Shown one piece after another: positions 16,291 to 23,523 of a stretch of 23,523 nt of DNA. Source of the stretch: CAYZSU01 sp964480565. GTDB lineage: Bacteria > UBA10199 > 2-02-FULL-44-16 > JAAZCA01. The DNA lies in the NCBI GenBank assembly GCA_964480565.1, contig CAYZSU010000033.1, positions 1 to 23,523 on the forward strand. Direction: 5' to 3'. How positions within the stretch are numbered: the stretch's first letter is position 1; each line of letters begins with the position of its first letter. The translations under genes were made by a program, and so were the position numbers. Below the pieces are notes generated by a model that was given only the letters and a program-made list of their open reading frames with translations, was not told the origin of the DNA and did no database searches.

Positions 16291-17787
16291 ATGATTCAAC
16301 GAATAAAGTACTTCCTGAATAAGTCGGCATACCATAAGCTTATTGTCATATTATCTTTAGTGATATCCTTTGTGCTGATTTTTTCCTTTGTCTTAACATT
16401 ACTTTCATTGCGTCAATATGTATTGGAGACACCAGAAGTAGCTATTGGTGATTTGCTATTGTATCAAGCTATTATTCTACTTACTGTTTGTTTTATTACT
16501 GTTGTGATGACAATTGCATTTATTTTTCTAATTTCACAATTTGAGCGTAAACCCCTTAGAAAACTTGTAAAAGATATAGAACAAGCGATAACCCTTGCAG
16601 ATCGATCTGTTCTTTTGAAACAATTTACTATACGCCAAGATGAGGTTGGTTATCTAGCTAAGAAATTGAGCCATGCATTTACAAAAATTACAGAGCAGGA
16701 AAAAGCCTTGGCACAAAAGATGAAGGAACAGGCGCTCGGAAAAATCGTCTCTCAAGTGGCACATGATGTGGTGAGTCCATTATCCACGATGAAGTTTGCA
16801 ATAACATCTCTGAAAAAGAAAAAAGCCAAGCCATTGAATGATACGGATTGCCTCGACTTAATGGAATTAGCTCATCAAAATTTATCGGATATGGTGGAGG
16901 ATCTGCTGGCAAAATATAAAGGAAAAGTCATTGAAGACGCTGTTTTTTCATTGCACCGTGTATTGGATGAACTAACGGGTGAGTTTCAAGCCCAAGATAG
17001 ATATACAAATATAGTGTTTGATAAGGGCTATTATGAAAGAAGTATATTGCTTTATGGTCGACGATCTAAACTGCACCGTTGTTTTAGAAATTTAATAAAA
17101 AATGCGCTGGAGGCCATGGGAGAAAAGGGAACCTTGCAAATAAACACGTCGATAAAAAAAGACATTGTAAAAATAGAAGTCATTGATGATGGGCCGGGCA
17201 TGGATAAAGAGGTGGCTGAGCAAATATTAGACGGACGTTATGTGAGCCGTAAAGCCAATGGGCATGGAATAGGGATGACGGTTGTGAGGGAGGCTGTGGA
17301 TGAATTCAACGGACTGATAGACGTTGAGGCAAGTCAGAATCACGGAACGACATTTGTTGTCAGCATTCCATTGCCGGATGATAGGCTTTTGGATGGCGCA
17401 AAGTGCGATGATTTTTATGCGCATCAATTAACGCTTTGTGTTCCGAATAAGAAACCCATTCTAATCATCGATGATGATAAAGTGATATTGCAACAATGGA
17501 AGACATTTTTTGAGACCAATGGACTACAAACACATATATATGAATCCTATGAGCATTATGATGCATCAAACGCATCGTCAGGAGACGGTGTATCCGCAAT
17601 AGTCGATTATAATTTTGATAACAGTGCATTTGATGGTCAAAGTGCCATCAAAGAATTGAAAATCCAAGGATTTGGTCCAATCTATTTATGTACAGCGGAT
17701 TATTGGAAACCCCATATTCAAAAAATAGCTCACGAGTTGGATGTTACAGTTATTCCCAAGCCATTGCCTCAGATTTTGTTACAATAG
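16291..17787 (+). CDS. Hybrid sensor histidine kinase
   Basis: I take the ATG at 16291 (498 aa), with GGGAGAG 6 bases upstream; a GTG directly before it is possible. Two membrane helices (about 18-41 and 56-82) leave only a short periplasmic loop of about 15 residues. HAMP-like region follows to about 130, then the HisKA domain with H-box VAHDVVSPLS (His158). The ATPase domain has the N box RCFRNLIKNALEAM, G1 DDGPGMD, G2 GHGIGMTVV and GTTFVVSIPLP. A receiver domain is fused at about 388-498: IIDDDK acids, phospho-acceptor Asp near 439 in AIVDYNFD, LCTADYW and VIPKPLP (conserved Lys). The tiny sensor loop suggests sensing in or through the membrane. It is followed by a separate receiver protein, so a His-Asp relay to it is likely. 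Confidence 0.92.
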   Translation: MIQRIKYFLNKSAYHKLIVILSLVISFVLIFSFVLTLLSLRQYVLETPEVAIGDLLLYQAIILLTVCFITVVMTIAFIFLISQFERKPLRKLVKDIEQAITLADRSVLLKQFTIRQDEVGYLAKKLSHAFTKITEQEKALAQKMKEQALGKIVSQVAHDVVSPLSTMKFAITSLKKKKAKPLNDTDCLDLMELAHQNLSDMVEDLLAKYKGKVIEDAVFSLHRVLDELTGEFQAQDRYTNIVFDKGYYERSILLYGRRSKLHRCFRNLIKNALEAMGEKGTLQINTSIKKDIVKIEVIDDGPGMDKEVAEQILDGRYVSRKANGHGIGMTVVREAVDEFNGLIDVEASQNHGTTFVVSIPLPDDRLLDGAKCDDFYAHQLTLCVPNKKPILIIDDDKVILQQWKTFFETNGLQTHIYESYEHYDASNASSGDGVSAIVDYNFDNSAFDGQSAIKELKIQGFGPIYLCTADYWKPHIQKIAHELDVTVIPKPLPQILLQ

Positions 17788-17813
17788 TTCAATCTTTCAG
17801 AAAGTGAGTATTT

Positions 17814-18221
17814 ATGCCAAAGTCTTCACCTGTTAAATTGTCCTTTCTACTCGTGAATGATGAATCTGGAATTCTTCTCATGACTCAATGTGTGCTAGAG
17901 GAGTACATGTCCGCGCATGGCATACACGCTACCTACCATACTGCCATCAATTACAACTCCGCCAAAGAATTGCTTGAAACGCAGCGTATCGATATCATTA
18001 TATCGGATGTGAATTTAAAGGAAGCCAAGAATGGCTTTGATGTGATCGACATTGCTAAAACCCGATACCCTAGCATATCCTGCTATATGATGACCGGCAT
18101 GCAGGAATATGAAATTGCGGATCAGCTTGCCAAGTACGATGTTAAGTGTCTCGCCACGCCACCCAGTGAAGAAGAGATTCAGGAAATGCTGAATGGAGTG
18201 GTGTCATTACAAATTGGCTGA
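17814..18221 (+). CDS. Single-domain response regulator, atypical receiver
   Basis: The 135-residue protein consists of a receiver domain only, with no output domain. The phospho-acceptor is Asp65 in IIISDVNL. The acidic pocket reads VNDES (Asn15, Asp16, Glu17), so the first acidic residue of the usual pair is Asn. Thr94 in MMTGMQ is present. The conserved Lys of the KP motif is replaced by Thr in CLATPPSEEEI. Phosphorylation chemistry may therefore be altered. It starts 26 bases after the hybrid kinase and is the likely partner of its receiver or kinase domain, as a CheY- or Spo0F-like relay. Its stop overlaps the restored 3' end of the convergent radical SAM gene by 15 bases. Confidence 0.85.
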   Translation: MPKSSPVKLSFLLVNDESGILLMTQCVLEEYMSAHGIHATYHTAINYNSAKELLETQRIDIIISDVNLKEAKNGFDVIDIAKTRYPSISCYMMTGMQEYEIADQLAKYDVKCLATPPSEEEIQEMLNGVVSLQIG

Positions 18222-18333
18222 AAACATACCAATATTACAACATTCTATGAAAAATGATTTTAATGATTCTGTTTTGAATAAATTATTGTATTTAGGTGTC
18301 TGAATAACGCAATCATTTTGAATTTTCTCTAAT
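18207..18333 (-). pseudogene. Severed 3' end of the B12 radical SAM gene
   Basis: On the minus strand this is an uninterrupted 41-codon stretch, beginning LEKIQNDCVIQTPKYNNLFK and ending GMFSANL with a TAA at 18207. If the element at 18334-18484 and one CTAAT copy are removed, it continues exactly in frame from residue 601 of the radical SAM protein. In the present sequence it cannot be translated as part of that protein. Its end overlaps the 3' end of the response regulator. Confidence 0.7.
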
Positions 18334-18484
18334 GGGGCTGTTGAAAAACGCCCATCTTCGGCATTGTCCAGCAAATCCAAATCGGTTACATACTCTTATG
18401 TATGCGCCCTCATTGAATTTGCTGTCTGCCTTGAATCTGAACATTTTTGAACAACCCCCAAAATTGCTATTTTTCAACAGTCCC
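18334..18484. mobile_element. 151-bp non-autonomous element (MITE) R4 with target duplication
   Basis: The ends are GGGGCTGTTGAAAAA and, reversed, GGGACTGTTGAAAAA, 14 of 15 identical. Both sides are flanked by CTAAT (18329-18333 and 18485-18489), a 5-bp target duplication (or 4-bp TAAT, depending on the edge). The inside contains CGCCCATCTTCGGCATTGTCC and TTGAATCTGAACATTTTTGA, sequences shared with R1 and R2, and a short palindrome ACATACTCTTATGTATG. No protein is encoded. It is the best preserved member of the family and shows its true boundaries. I cannot assign it to an IS family. Confidence 0.85.
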
Positions 18485-20288
18485 CTAATATATAATATTC
18501 CTCTTGATTAATTTTACATGTTAATATGGATTGTGAGTCATTAACAATGATATAATAATATTTTGTTTGAGATAGAATGCTCTCAAAAAATGTGTTGTTA
18601 TTGTTGGTCAGCTCTAAATTGGATTTAATGAGATGCCAGTTTTTTATGTTTATAATTTCTGATTTAGTTTTTTTTGATAACTTGATTTCTTTTTTGGATA
18701 TTTGATTACAAATAGAGTTATAATTATATGCATCAAGAACATATTGTGTGTGTTTACTACTTAAATTGTATTGTGTGGTGAGCTCTATGATATCATTTTG
18801 ATTGATATTTAATTTTTCCAAATTATCATTACAATTTTTAATTTTTTTGAAAAAATAATTAAATATTTTTAGTACAGAAATTCCAATTTCATTAATCAAT
18901 ACATGAATTGTATGTGCATATTTATCAGTCATAGATGCAATAAATTGTTGTAGATGAATATATTTATGAGCAGTAAAGGAGCTGTTTTTATAGGGAATTG
19001 AAAAATAATGGGAGTAAATGCGTGGTATTTTTTTTGATTGATCAATTTGATTTTTATGAAAGATAAATAAAGGATCTGATTGCATGAATTTTTCATTAAA
19101 TAAAATTTGATTTTCAGTTTTAAAGAAAATATTACTTCCAGCTAGTATGCTTAACATATTGCATGAAATAGTTCCTCCAGAGAATATTTTGCAAGAGAAT
19201 GCGAGACGAATAGTTTTTTCTAATTCTTTTTCACTTTCGCTGGGGAATCCTATGATAAATGAGTTTGTAGGGATTATATTGTATTGATTGCATAACTCCA
19301 TAGCTCTGGCAATGTATTCGATTTTTAACTTTTTTCCAATTTCATTTTGAGTTTTGCTAGATCCTGACTCAATTCCAAAAAAAACTTTTTCACACCCCGC
19401 ATCAGAAAGCCATTTTGCTATGTCTGGTGTAAAACTATCTATTCTGGAACTTAATTCGAACGTAATATCTAACTTATTTTTCTTAATTCCAGAGGACAAT
19501 GATGCGATATAGCGTTGATTATATGTAAGGTTATCATGAATAAAATCAAATTGAGTAATATCATAATGTTTATGCAGATAGTTTATTTCTGAAATAACCC
19601 TGTCGATACTTTTGGTTCGATATTTTCTTTCCCAGACGAGCGAAGTTGTGCAAAAATTACAATTATACGGACAACCGCTGCCAATATAGATACTAGCAGT
19701 CTTCTTATTAGTAAGATAACGTTTCATATCGACTAATTCATAAGCAGGAAAGGGAGAGTTGTCTAAATCTTGAAGTAAGGGGCGTTTCTCATTTTCAATA
19801 ATTTCATTGTTTTTGTTTCGATATATAATGCCAGCAAGCCCGTGTAGATTTTGATTATGAATTAATCGCTTAATTAGTTTTGGATATGTAATTTCGCCTT
19901 CACCAATACAAATGGAATCTATAGATTTATATTGTTCTAATGTTTCTTTTCCACACATGCTAACATGCGCTCCCCCTATAGTGATATGCAAATTAGGGTT
20001 TAAATTTTTTATTTCAGATGCAAGACTTGTTGTGAACATATAATTATTGCACATAGCTGTGATGCCAATATATGAGCATCCTGTGGATATGATATCCATT
20101 GCTGTTTTTTTTATAAATTCATATTCAATTTTATTGTTACTGTTTAAAAGATCATAATCCTTAATTATAATATCATGAAAACCATCATTTTCTAGTGCTG
20201 CTGCAAGTATCATCAATTCTATTGGATAGCTACTGGGCTCATAAATATTTATAGGAGGGCGAACAAGACAAATACAATGATTATGCAT
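18474..20288 (-). CDS. B12-binding-type radical SAM enzyme, C-terminus altered by insertion
   Basis: The protein has 604 residues. Residues 1-140 form a Rossmann-like cobalamin-binding-type domain (LVRPPINIYEPSSYPIEL, ITIGGAHVSMCG, IGEGEITYPKLI) without the DxHxxG cobalamin-ligand motif, as is common in this class. The radical SAM cluster is Cys206, Cys210, Cys213 in GSGCPYNCNFCTTS, followed by barrel motifs FDFIHDNLTYN, FELSSRID, VFFGIESGSSKTQNEIGK and NSFIIGFPSES. About 200 C-terminal residues match nothing I know. The final Gly-Asp-Cys and the stop come from the inverted end of element R4. GAGG precedes the ATG by 6 bases and overlaps the SBP stop. It is last in a four-gene operon with an E1-like enzyme, exporter and peptide-binding protein. 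Such enzymes methylate or rearrange unactivated carbons; a peptide-derived substrate is inferred. Confidence 0.88.
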   Translation of the reverse strand: MHNHCICLVRPPINIYEPSSYPIELMILAAALENDGFHDIIIKDYDLLNSNNKIEYEFIKKTAMDIISTGCSYIGITAMCNNYMFTTSLASEIKNLNPNLHITIGGAHVSMCGKETLEQYKSIDSICIGEGEITYPKLIKRLIHNQNLHGLAGIIYRNKNNEIIENEKRPLLQDLDNSPFPAYELVDMKRYLTNKKTASIYIGSGCPYNCNFCTTSLVWERKYRTKSIDRVISEINYLHKHYDITQFDFIHDNLTYNQRYIASLSSGIKKNKLDITFELSSRIDSFTPDIAKWLSDAGCEKVFFGIESGSSKTQNEIGKKLKIEYIARAMELCNQYNIIPTNSFIIGFPSESEKELEKTIRLAFSCKIFSGGTISCNMLSILAGSNIFFKTENQILFNEKFMQSDPLFIFHKNQIDQSKKIPRIYSHYFSIPYKNSSFTAHKYIHLQQFIASMTDKYAHTIHVLINEIGISVLKIFNYFFKKIKNCNDNLEKLNINQNDIIELTTQYNLSSKHTQYVLDAYNYNSICNQISKKEIKLSKKTKSEIINIKNWHLIKSNLELTNNNNTFFESILSQTKYYYIIVNDSQSILTCKINQEEYYILGDC

Positions 20289-20296
20289 AAATTACC

Positions 20297-21802
20297 TCAT
20301 ATAGTTGAAATATCCATATTGCTAAATAAAAAAGTGCCTGTTGGGGATATAGAAAAATTAGATATGTATGGTTTTTTTAGAAATATACTTTGTGAACTAA
20401 ATAAAGGAATAATAGGCAGTGTTTCGAATAATATGCCTTCAATGTCTTTAATTTTTTTTTCTCGTTGGAGAGCCTTGTCCATATAAATTAAAATTGATAA
20501 CTGATCGATGTAATCATTCAAAGTATACTTTGTAAGATTGAATGCGCAAGGAGTGGCATAATTTTGAAAATAGGAAAAAGGATTATCGAAATCTGCTGGA
20601 ATTAAGGAAAAGCAACTATCAAAATCATTGTTAGAAAGTCGCTTAGGAATTTCTTCAAGGGGTATTTTTTTTAATACTATTGTAAGTCCAAGAGCGTTGC
20701 TCCACATATTAGCAATAGAATTGACAATTTTCTTATTCGGATAGTAATCAGCATATATTATTTCAAATGTTTTAGAGTCGAGTTTTTTTTGAGCCGCTTT
20801 GTCCTTTTGAGGTATGACTATATTGCTTGGATTTTGATGATTATATCCATGTATTCCATATGGGATAAAGCCATTTATTTCAATTATTCCATTATAATTA
20901 TTTTTACAAATTAAGCGCTTATCGATTGAATGGTATAGTAATTTTCTGACATTAATATCCTGAAATAACGGTTTTTCCATGTTGAGGAATAAACATTGTA
21001 GCATTGCGAGTGGTTGAATATGAAAGTCTGTATATTGTTTGAAATGAGGAATTTCTTTGTAAGGGAAAAGCGTATTGCATGTAATATGAATTTTTCCTGC
21101 TTTGTATAAGTGTAATTGCTCGTCAAAATTATTACATAGTAGAAATTTTATTCCAGAGATGCGTTTTTTATTGCTATTAAAGTAGCGTGGATTTTTTTTT
21201 ACTATTATATTTTTTTTATTGAATTCATTTAAAATATAGGGGCCACTAGATATAATATTTTTTGGCATTATCCATTCTGAACCATGTGTTTCTATACATT
21301 TTTGAGATACAGGGGAAAAAGAAGAGTTAGTCAGTAAATGCAAAAGATGTGGTAAAGGGTGTGCTAATTTAATCGTTAATATATGTGCATTAAGTGCATT
21401 GACGCCAAGACAAGAAACATCTTTTTGGTTCATTATAATTTCTTCTGCATTTTCAATAGGAAGTGCGAGTTCTTTTTGGTAGCCGGATGAAACAAGGCGT
21501 TGAATGGTAAATTGACAATCATATGCTGTAATTAACTCTCCATTCGACCATTTTCGATTTTTATATAAATAAAAAGTATACAGTTCGTTATCTTCAGAAA
21601 TTGTATAGTGGTCTACAATATTGGAGATTAAATTGTCAGAATTAGGATCAAAAGTGAATAGTGGTTCAAACAAAGACTGGCATATAATGCCACCCGTATA
21701 ATCCTGTATATTTTGTGGGTCAATTTCAAAAGGCTGCGAATCAATAGAAATGATCACATAATTATCTTTTGGTGGTGGTGTGTTTGCATAATAATTAGTC
21801 AT
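20297..21802 (-). CDS. Family 5 (oligopeptide-type) solute-binding protein without signal peptide
   Basis: The 501-residue protein has the fold pattern of OppA/DppA-type binding proteins: ICQSLFEPLFTFDP, YTFYLYKNRKWSNGELITAYD, ISSGPYILNEFNKKNIIVKKNPRYF, VRKLLYHSIDKRLICKN, NGFIPYGIHGY and ETLPIIPLFSS. The length matches the mature proteins. The N-terminus MTNYYANTPPPKDNYVI has no signal peptide or lipobox, and a stop lies six codons before the ATG in frame, so no upstream extension is possible. The start overlaps the MFS stop by four bases (ATGA). There are no ABC permease or ATPase genes beside it. I infer a cytoplasmic peptide-binding role in the pathway, or secretion by an unusual route. 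The very low GC content equals that of its operon neighbours. Confidence 0.82.
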   Translation of the reverse strand: MTNYYANTPPPKDNYVIISIDSQPFEIDPQNIQDYTGGIICQSLFEPLFTFDPNSDNLISNIVDHYTISEDNELYTFYLYKNRKWSNGELITAYDCQFTIQRLVSSGYQKELALPIENAEEIIMNQKDVSCLGVNALNAHILTIKLAHPLPHLLHLLTNSSFSPVSQKCIETHGSEWIMPKNIISSGPYILNEFNKKNIIVKKNPRYFNSNKKRISGIKFLLCNNFDEQLHLYKAGKIHITCNTLFPYKEIPHFKQYTDFHIQPLAMLQCLFLNMEKPLFQDINVRKLLYHSIDKRLICKNNYNGIIEINGFIPYGIHGYNHQNPSNIVIPQKDKAAQKKLDSKTFEIIYADYYPNKKIVNSIANMWSNALGLTIVLKKIPLEEIPKRLSNNDFDSCFSLIPADFDNPFSYFQNYATPCAFNLTKYTLNDYIDQLSILIYMDKALQREKKIKDIEGILFETLPIIPLFSSQSIFLKKPYISNFSISPTGTFLFSNMDISTI

Positions 21803-23010
21803 GTCTTGGCATTTCTTTTTCTAGATCGTTGATTAAAATATATAAAAAATATTCCAGATAGTCCTGAAAAAATAGATAAGTATTGAAAAATATATCCGAT
21901 GTTAATTTTTTTTGCTAAAAAACCGATTAATGGGAATAAAATCATAATGACGATAGATTGCATAAAACTGATTGAAGATAGTATTGTGGCTCTTTGTTTA
22001 GAATTAATCTGTTTGTTTACTACCTTACTTGATAATAAGTAAATCAAACTAGACATGCTGTTTATTGCAATGAACAGAATAATAACGCAGATTGTATTTG
22101 CATATGGCAGTAGCAATAAACAAGGAGTTGCAATAAATGCGGGGAAGATAATTAATTTATTAAGTCCAAATGTTTTTTCAATTTTATGAGCGTTCATAAA
22201 AATTATCATTGATATGAGAGCATCAAAAGCAAAAACATATGAAATTATGGATTCAGAAAATCCAAGCTGTTTTAGCCAGATAGGACTGAAAAGATATAAT
22301 GCATTGATAGGGGCTGTAAAAATGATTGTTGCTAGAATGAATATTAAAAATGTCTGATCTGCGAAGACATTTTTTGTGAATATGCATATATCGGTTATTG
22401 CAATTTTAAGGTTAAATTTATATTTCCGATTTTTACTTGTTTCATGATATATTTCTTTTATTTTTAGCAAAGGTATAATTGAGATGATTTGTATAGCTGC
22501 CAGTGAAATATAGATCAATTCCCATGAAATGTTTTTTAAAACACCTCCTATAAACATACCTATTATTGTGCCAGCAGAGATAAATATGTTATATAGACCG
22601 TTTGTTTTTGTAAATTGACGTTGCTCCTGTGAGGTTGCATTGTCATAAAGAAGTGCTGTATCAGCACCTGATGCTAATGCTTCGCTTAGACCGAGCAATA
22701 TAAATAATAGCGAAAAAAGTGTGAATGAATTGACGAAAATCATTCCTATTGCATATACAGCAATTATTAGGCGAGATATAATTAGGCTGAATTTTCTGCC
22801 AAAGATATCCGCGATAATGCCTGTAGGAATTTCAAAGATAAGGATAGAAAAATGCAGGAAAGATTCAATTATGCCAATTTCTACAGTGGAAAGTCCTCGT
22901 TCGATGATATAAATAATCCATAATGCTCTGTCAAAAAACATAGCTGATAGTAATGAGGATATAGACAGCTCTAGGGTGGATTTGCTTGCCATTTTTTTTA
23001 TCATAATCAT
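21799..23010 (-). CDS. MFS exporter of the E1 / radical SAM operon (third copy)
   Basis: The 403-residue protein has about 12 membrane segments. Landmarks are EIPTGIIADIFGRKFS, SGADTALLYDN and KQRATILSSISFMQS, the same three sites as in the MFS proteins at 10664 and 14896. ATGs at 23010, 23004 and 22992 are in frame and none has a clear ribosome binding site; I keep the first. The gene follows the E1-like gene by 28 bases and overlaps the binding-protein gene by 4, so all are one transcript. In microcin C operons the adenylating MccB is followed by the MFS exporter MccC, which exports the product and protects the producer. By analogy I infer export of the product of this operon. Confidence 0.85.
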   Translation of the reverse strand: MIMIKKMASKSTLELSISSLLSAMFFDRALWIIYIIERGLSTVEIGIIESFLHFSILIFEIPTGIIADIFGRKFSLIISRLIIAVYAIGMIFVNSFTLFSLLFILLGLSEALASGADTALLYDNATSQEQRQFTKTNGLYNIFISAGTIIGMFIGGVLKNISWELIYISLAAIQIISIIPLLKIKEIYHETSKNRKYKFNLKIAITDICIFTKNVFADQTFLIFILATIIFTAPINALYLFSPIWLKQLGFSESIISYVFAFDALISMIIFMNAHKIEKTFGLNKLIIFPAFIATPCLLLLPYANTICVIILFIAINSMSSLIYLLSSKVVNKQINSKQRATILSSISFMQSIVIMILFPLIGFLAKKINIGYIFQYLSIFSGLSGIFFIYFNQRSRKRNAKT

Positions 23011-23038
23011 TAGAGTAATGTAACTATCTTTGTATAAA

Positions 23039-23523
23039 TTAACAATTACAGTTTTTTATATCTGTCTGAAATTGCGATATTTGATTTGTCTTAAAATCAA
23101 ATGAAAATCGTGTGTTGATTGAGGGAATATCTGTTTGTCCTGTTAAGTATAGAATAATATCTTTTGCAAGAAGCGTAGATATAATTGTATTTGTTGGTCC
23201 AAATGAAGCTTTTGTTGGTGCACTAACTTTGTTTGCAACTTCTAGTTCTATATTGTTGGCAGGTTGATTTTCTTTTTCATTAAAACAGTTAATACAAAGT
23301 GTTTTTTGAGGAATAACCATTGGTCCCCATGATCCATTATTAACACCCACGCCAGCAAATGAAAATGGTATATTAGTTTCCATACAGAATTGATTGACTG
23401 TTCTTTTTATTTTTCTAACAGGTAAGTCTGCAGCACCGATAAAAAAATCAATAGAATGATTTTTTAAAGCTGTTTCACGAATGGCTTCTGAATCATAACC
23501 CTTATCAGCTATAAAATGTAGTG
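23039..23523 (-). CDS. ThiF/MccB-like E1 adenylating enzyme, C-terminal part
   Basis: The frame stays open to the window edge, so the N-terminal part with the ATP-binding GxGGxG is not visible. About 160 residues can be read. DFFIGAADLPVRKIKRTVNQ corresponds to the 'DxxxxxxDxxxxRxxxNxxC' region of ThiF/E1 enzymes. FSFAGVGVNNGSWGPMVIP and QKTLCINCF match the 'GP...P..T.CxxC' segment of MccB and related peptide-adenylating enzymes. One zinc pair is CINC; the second is probably the C-terminal CNC. The helix region GPTNTIISTLLAKDIILYL also fits. MccB adenylates the C-terminus of a ribosomal heptapeptide; other relatives act in thiazole and sulfur-carrier pathways. The following exporter gene supports a peptide product. 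The precursor gene, if any, would lie upstream beyond the window. Confidence 0.8.
   Translation of the reverse strand, partial: LHFIADKGYDSEAIRETALKNHSIDFFIGAADLPVRKIKRTVNQFCMETNIPFSFAGVGVNNGSWGPMVIPQKTLCINCFNEKENQPANNIELEVANKVSAPTKASFGPTNTIISTLLAKDIILYLTGQTDIPSINTRFSFDFKTNQISQFQTDIKNCNC

Noticed and set aside
23440..23523. The stretch IADKGYDSEAIRETALK looks like the 'ADKGYDSxxxR' motif of IS4/IS5-type transposases
   Set aside because: It is continuous in frame with clear ThiF/E1 sequence (FFIGAADLPVRK, GPMVIPQKTLCINC) and no other transposase motif is near. A fusion junction close to the window edge cannot be fully excluded.

Overview
The window is AT-rich DNA from a bacterium that looks Gram-negative. 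A protein ending in an outer-membrane-like beta-rich region and terminal Phe, a lipoprotein foldase, MltG and degenerate palindromic 'GACTTGATCCGGAG'-type repeats all fit this. Many short interspersed repeats and broken gene ends suggest a host-associated genome under decay, perhaps a gamma- or alphaproteobacterial intracellular lineage. The lineage cannot be fixed from the sequence alone.

Layout. (1) 1-1442: 3' part of a probable outer-membrane protein. (2) 1478-6838, minus strand: a four-gene catabolic operon read ssnA -> PLP-fold-II enzyme -> cyclic amidohydrolase -> ygeY. It resembles the hydrolase part of the E. coli ygeX/ygeY/hyuA/ssnA purine-pyrimidine region, but no molybdenum hydroxylase gene is visible. 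(3) 7226-8687, minus strand: ruvX-mltG housekeeping pair, with a divergent SurA/PrsA-like peptidyl-prolyl isomerase lipoprotein at 8842-9855 that ends in a clear terminator. (4) 9920-14895: an accessory zone with repeats, an MFS exporter, gene remnants (queD end, amidohydrolase end, a Fic-like start, a SPASM radical SAM enzyme without its N-terminus) and an AAA-type ATPase behind a consensus sigma-70 promoter. (5) 14896-18221, plus strand: MFS transporter, hybrid histidine kinase and single-domain response regulator, probably one signalling operon. (6) 18207-23523, minus strand: a compact, very AT-rich operon read ThiF/MccB-like E1 enzyme -> MFS exporter -> oligopeptide-binding protein without a signal peptide -> B12-type radical SAM enzyme.

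Region 6 is the best candidate for an undescribed system: an adenylating E1-like enzyme, an exporter, a probably cytoplasmic peptide-binding protein and a radical SAM tailoring enzyme suggest production and export of a modified peptide. Its upstream end, and any precursor gene there, lie outside the window. A 151-bp non-autonomous element with inverted ends and a CTAAT target duplication interrupts the 3' end of the radical SAM gene. Removing the element and one CTAAT copy in silico restores an in-frame ORF about 40 codons longer. Related repeats lie at 6863-7217, 10157-10586 and 13416-13603, with a fragment near 9930-9982; several abut or supply gene ends. Three MFS transporters in the window (10664, 14896, 21799) belong to one subfamily, and two of them sit next to radical SAM genes.
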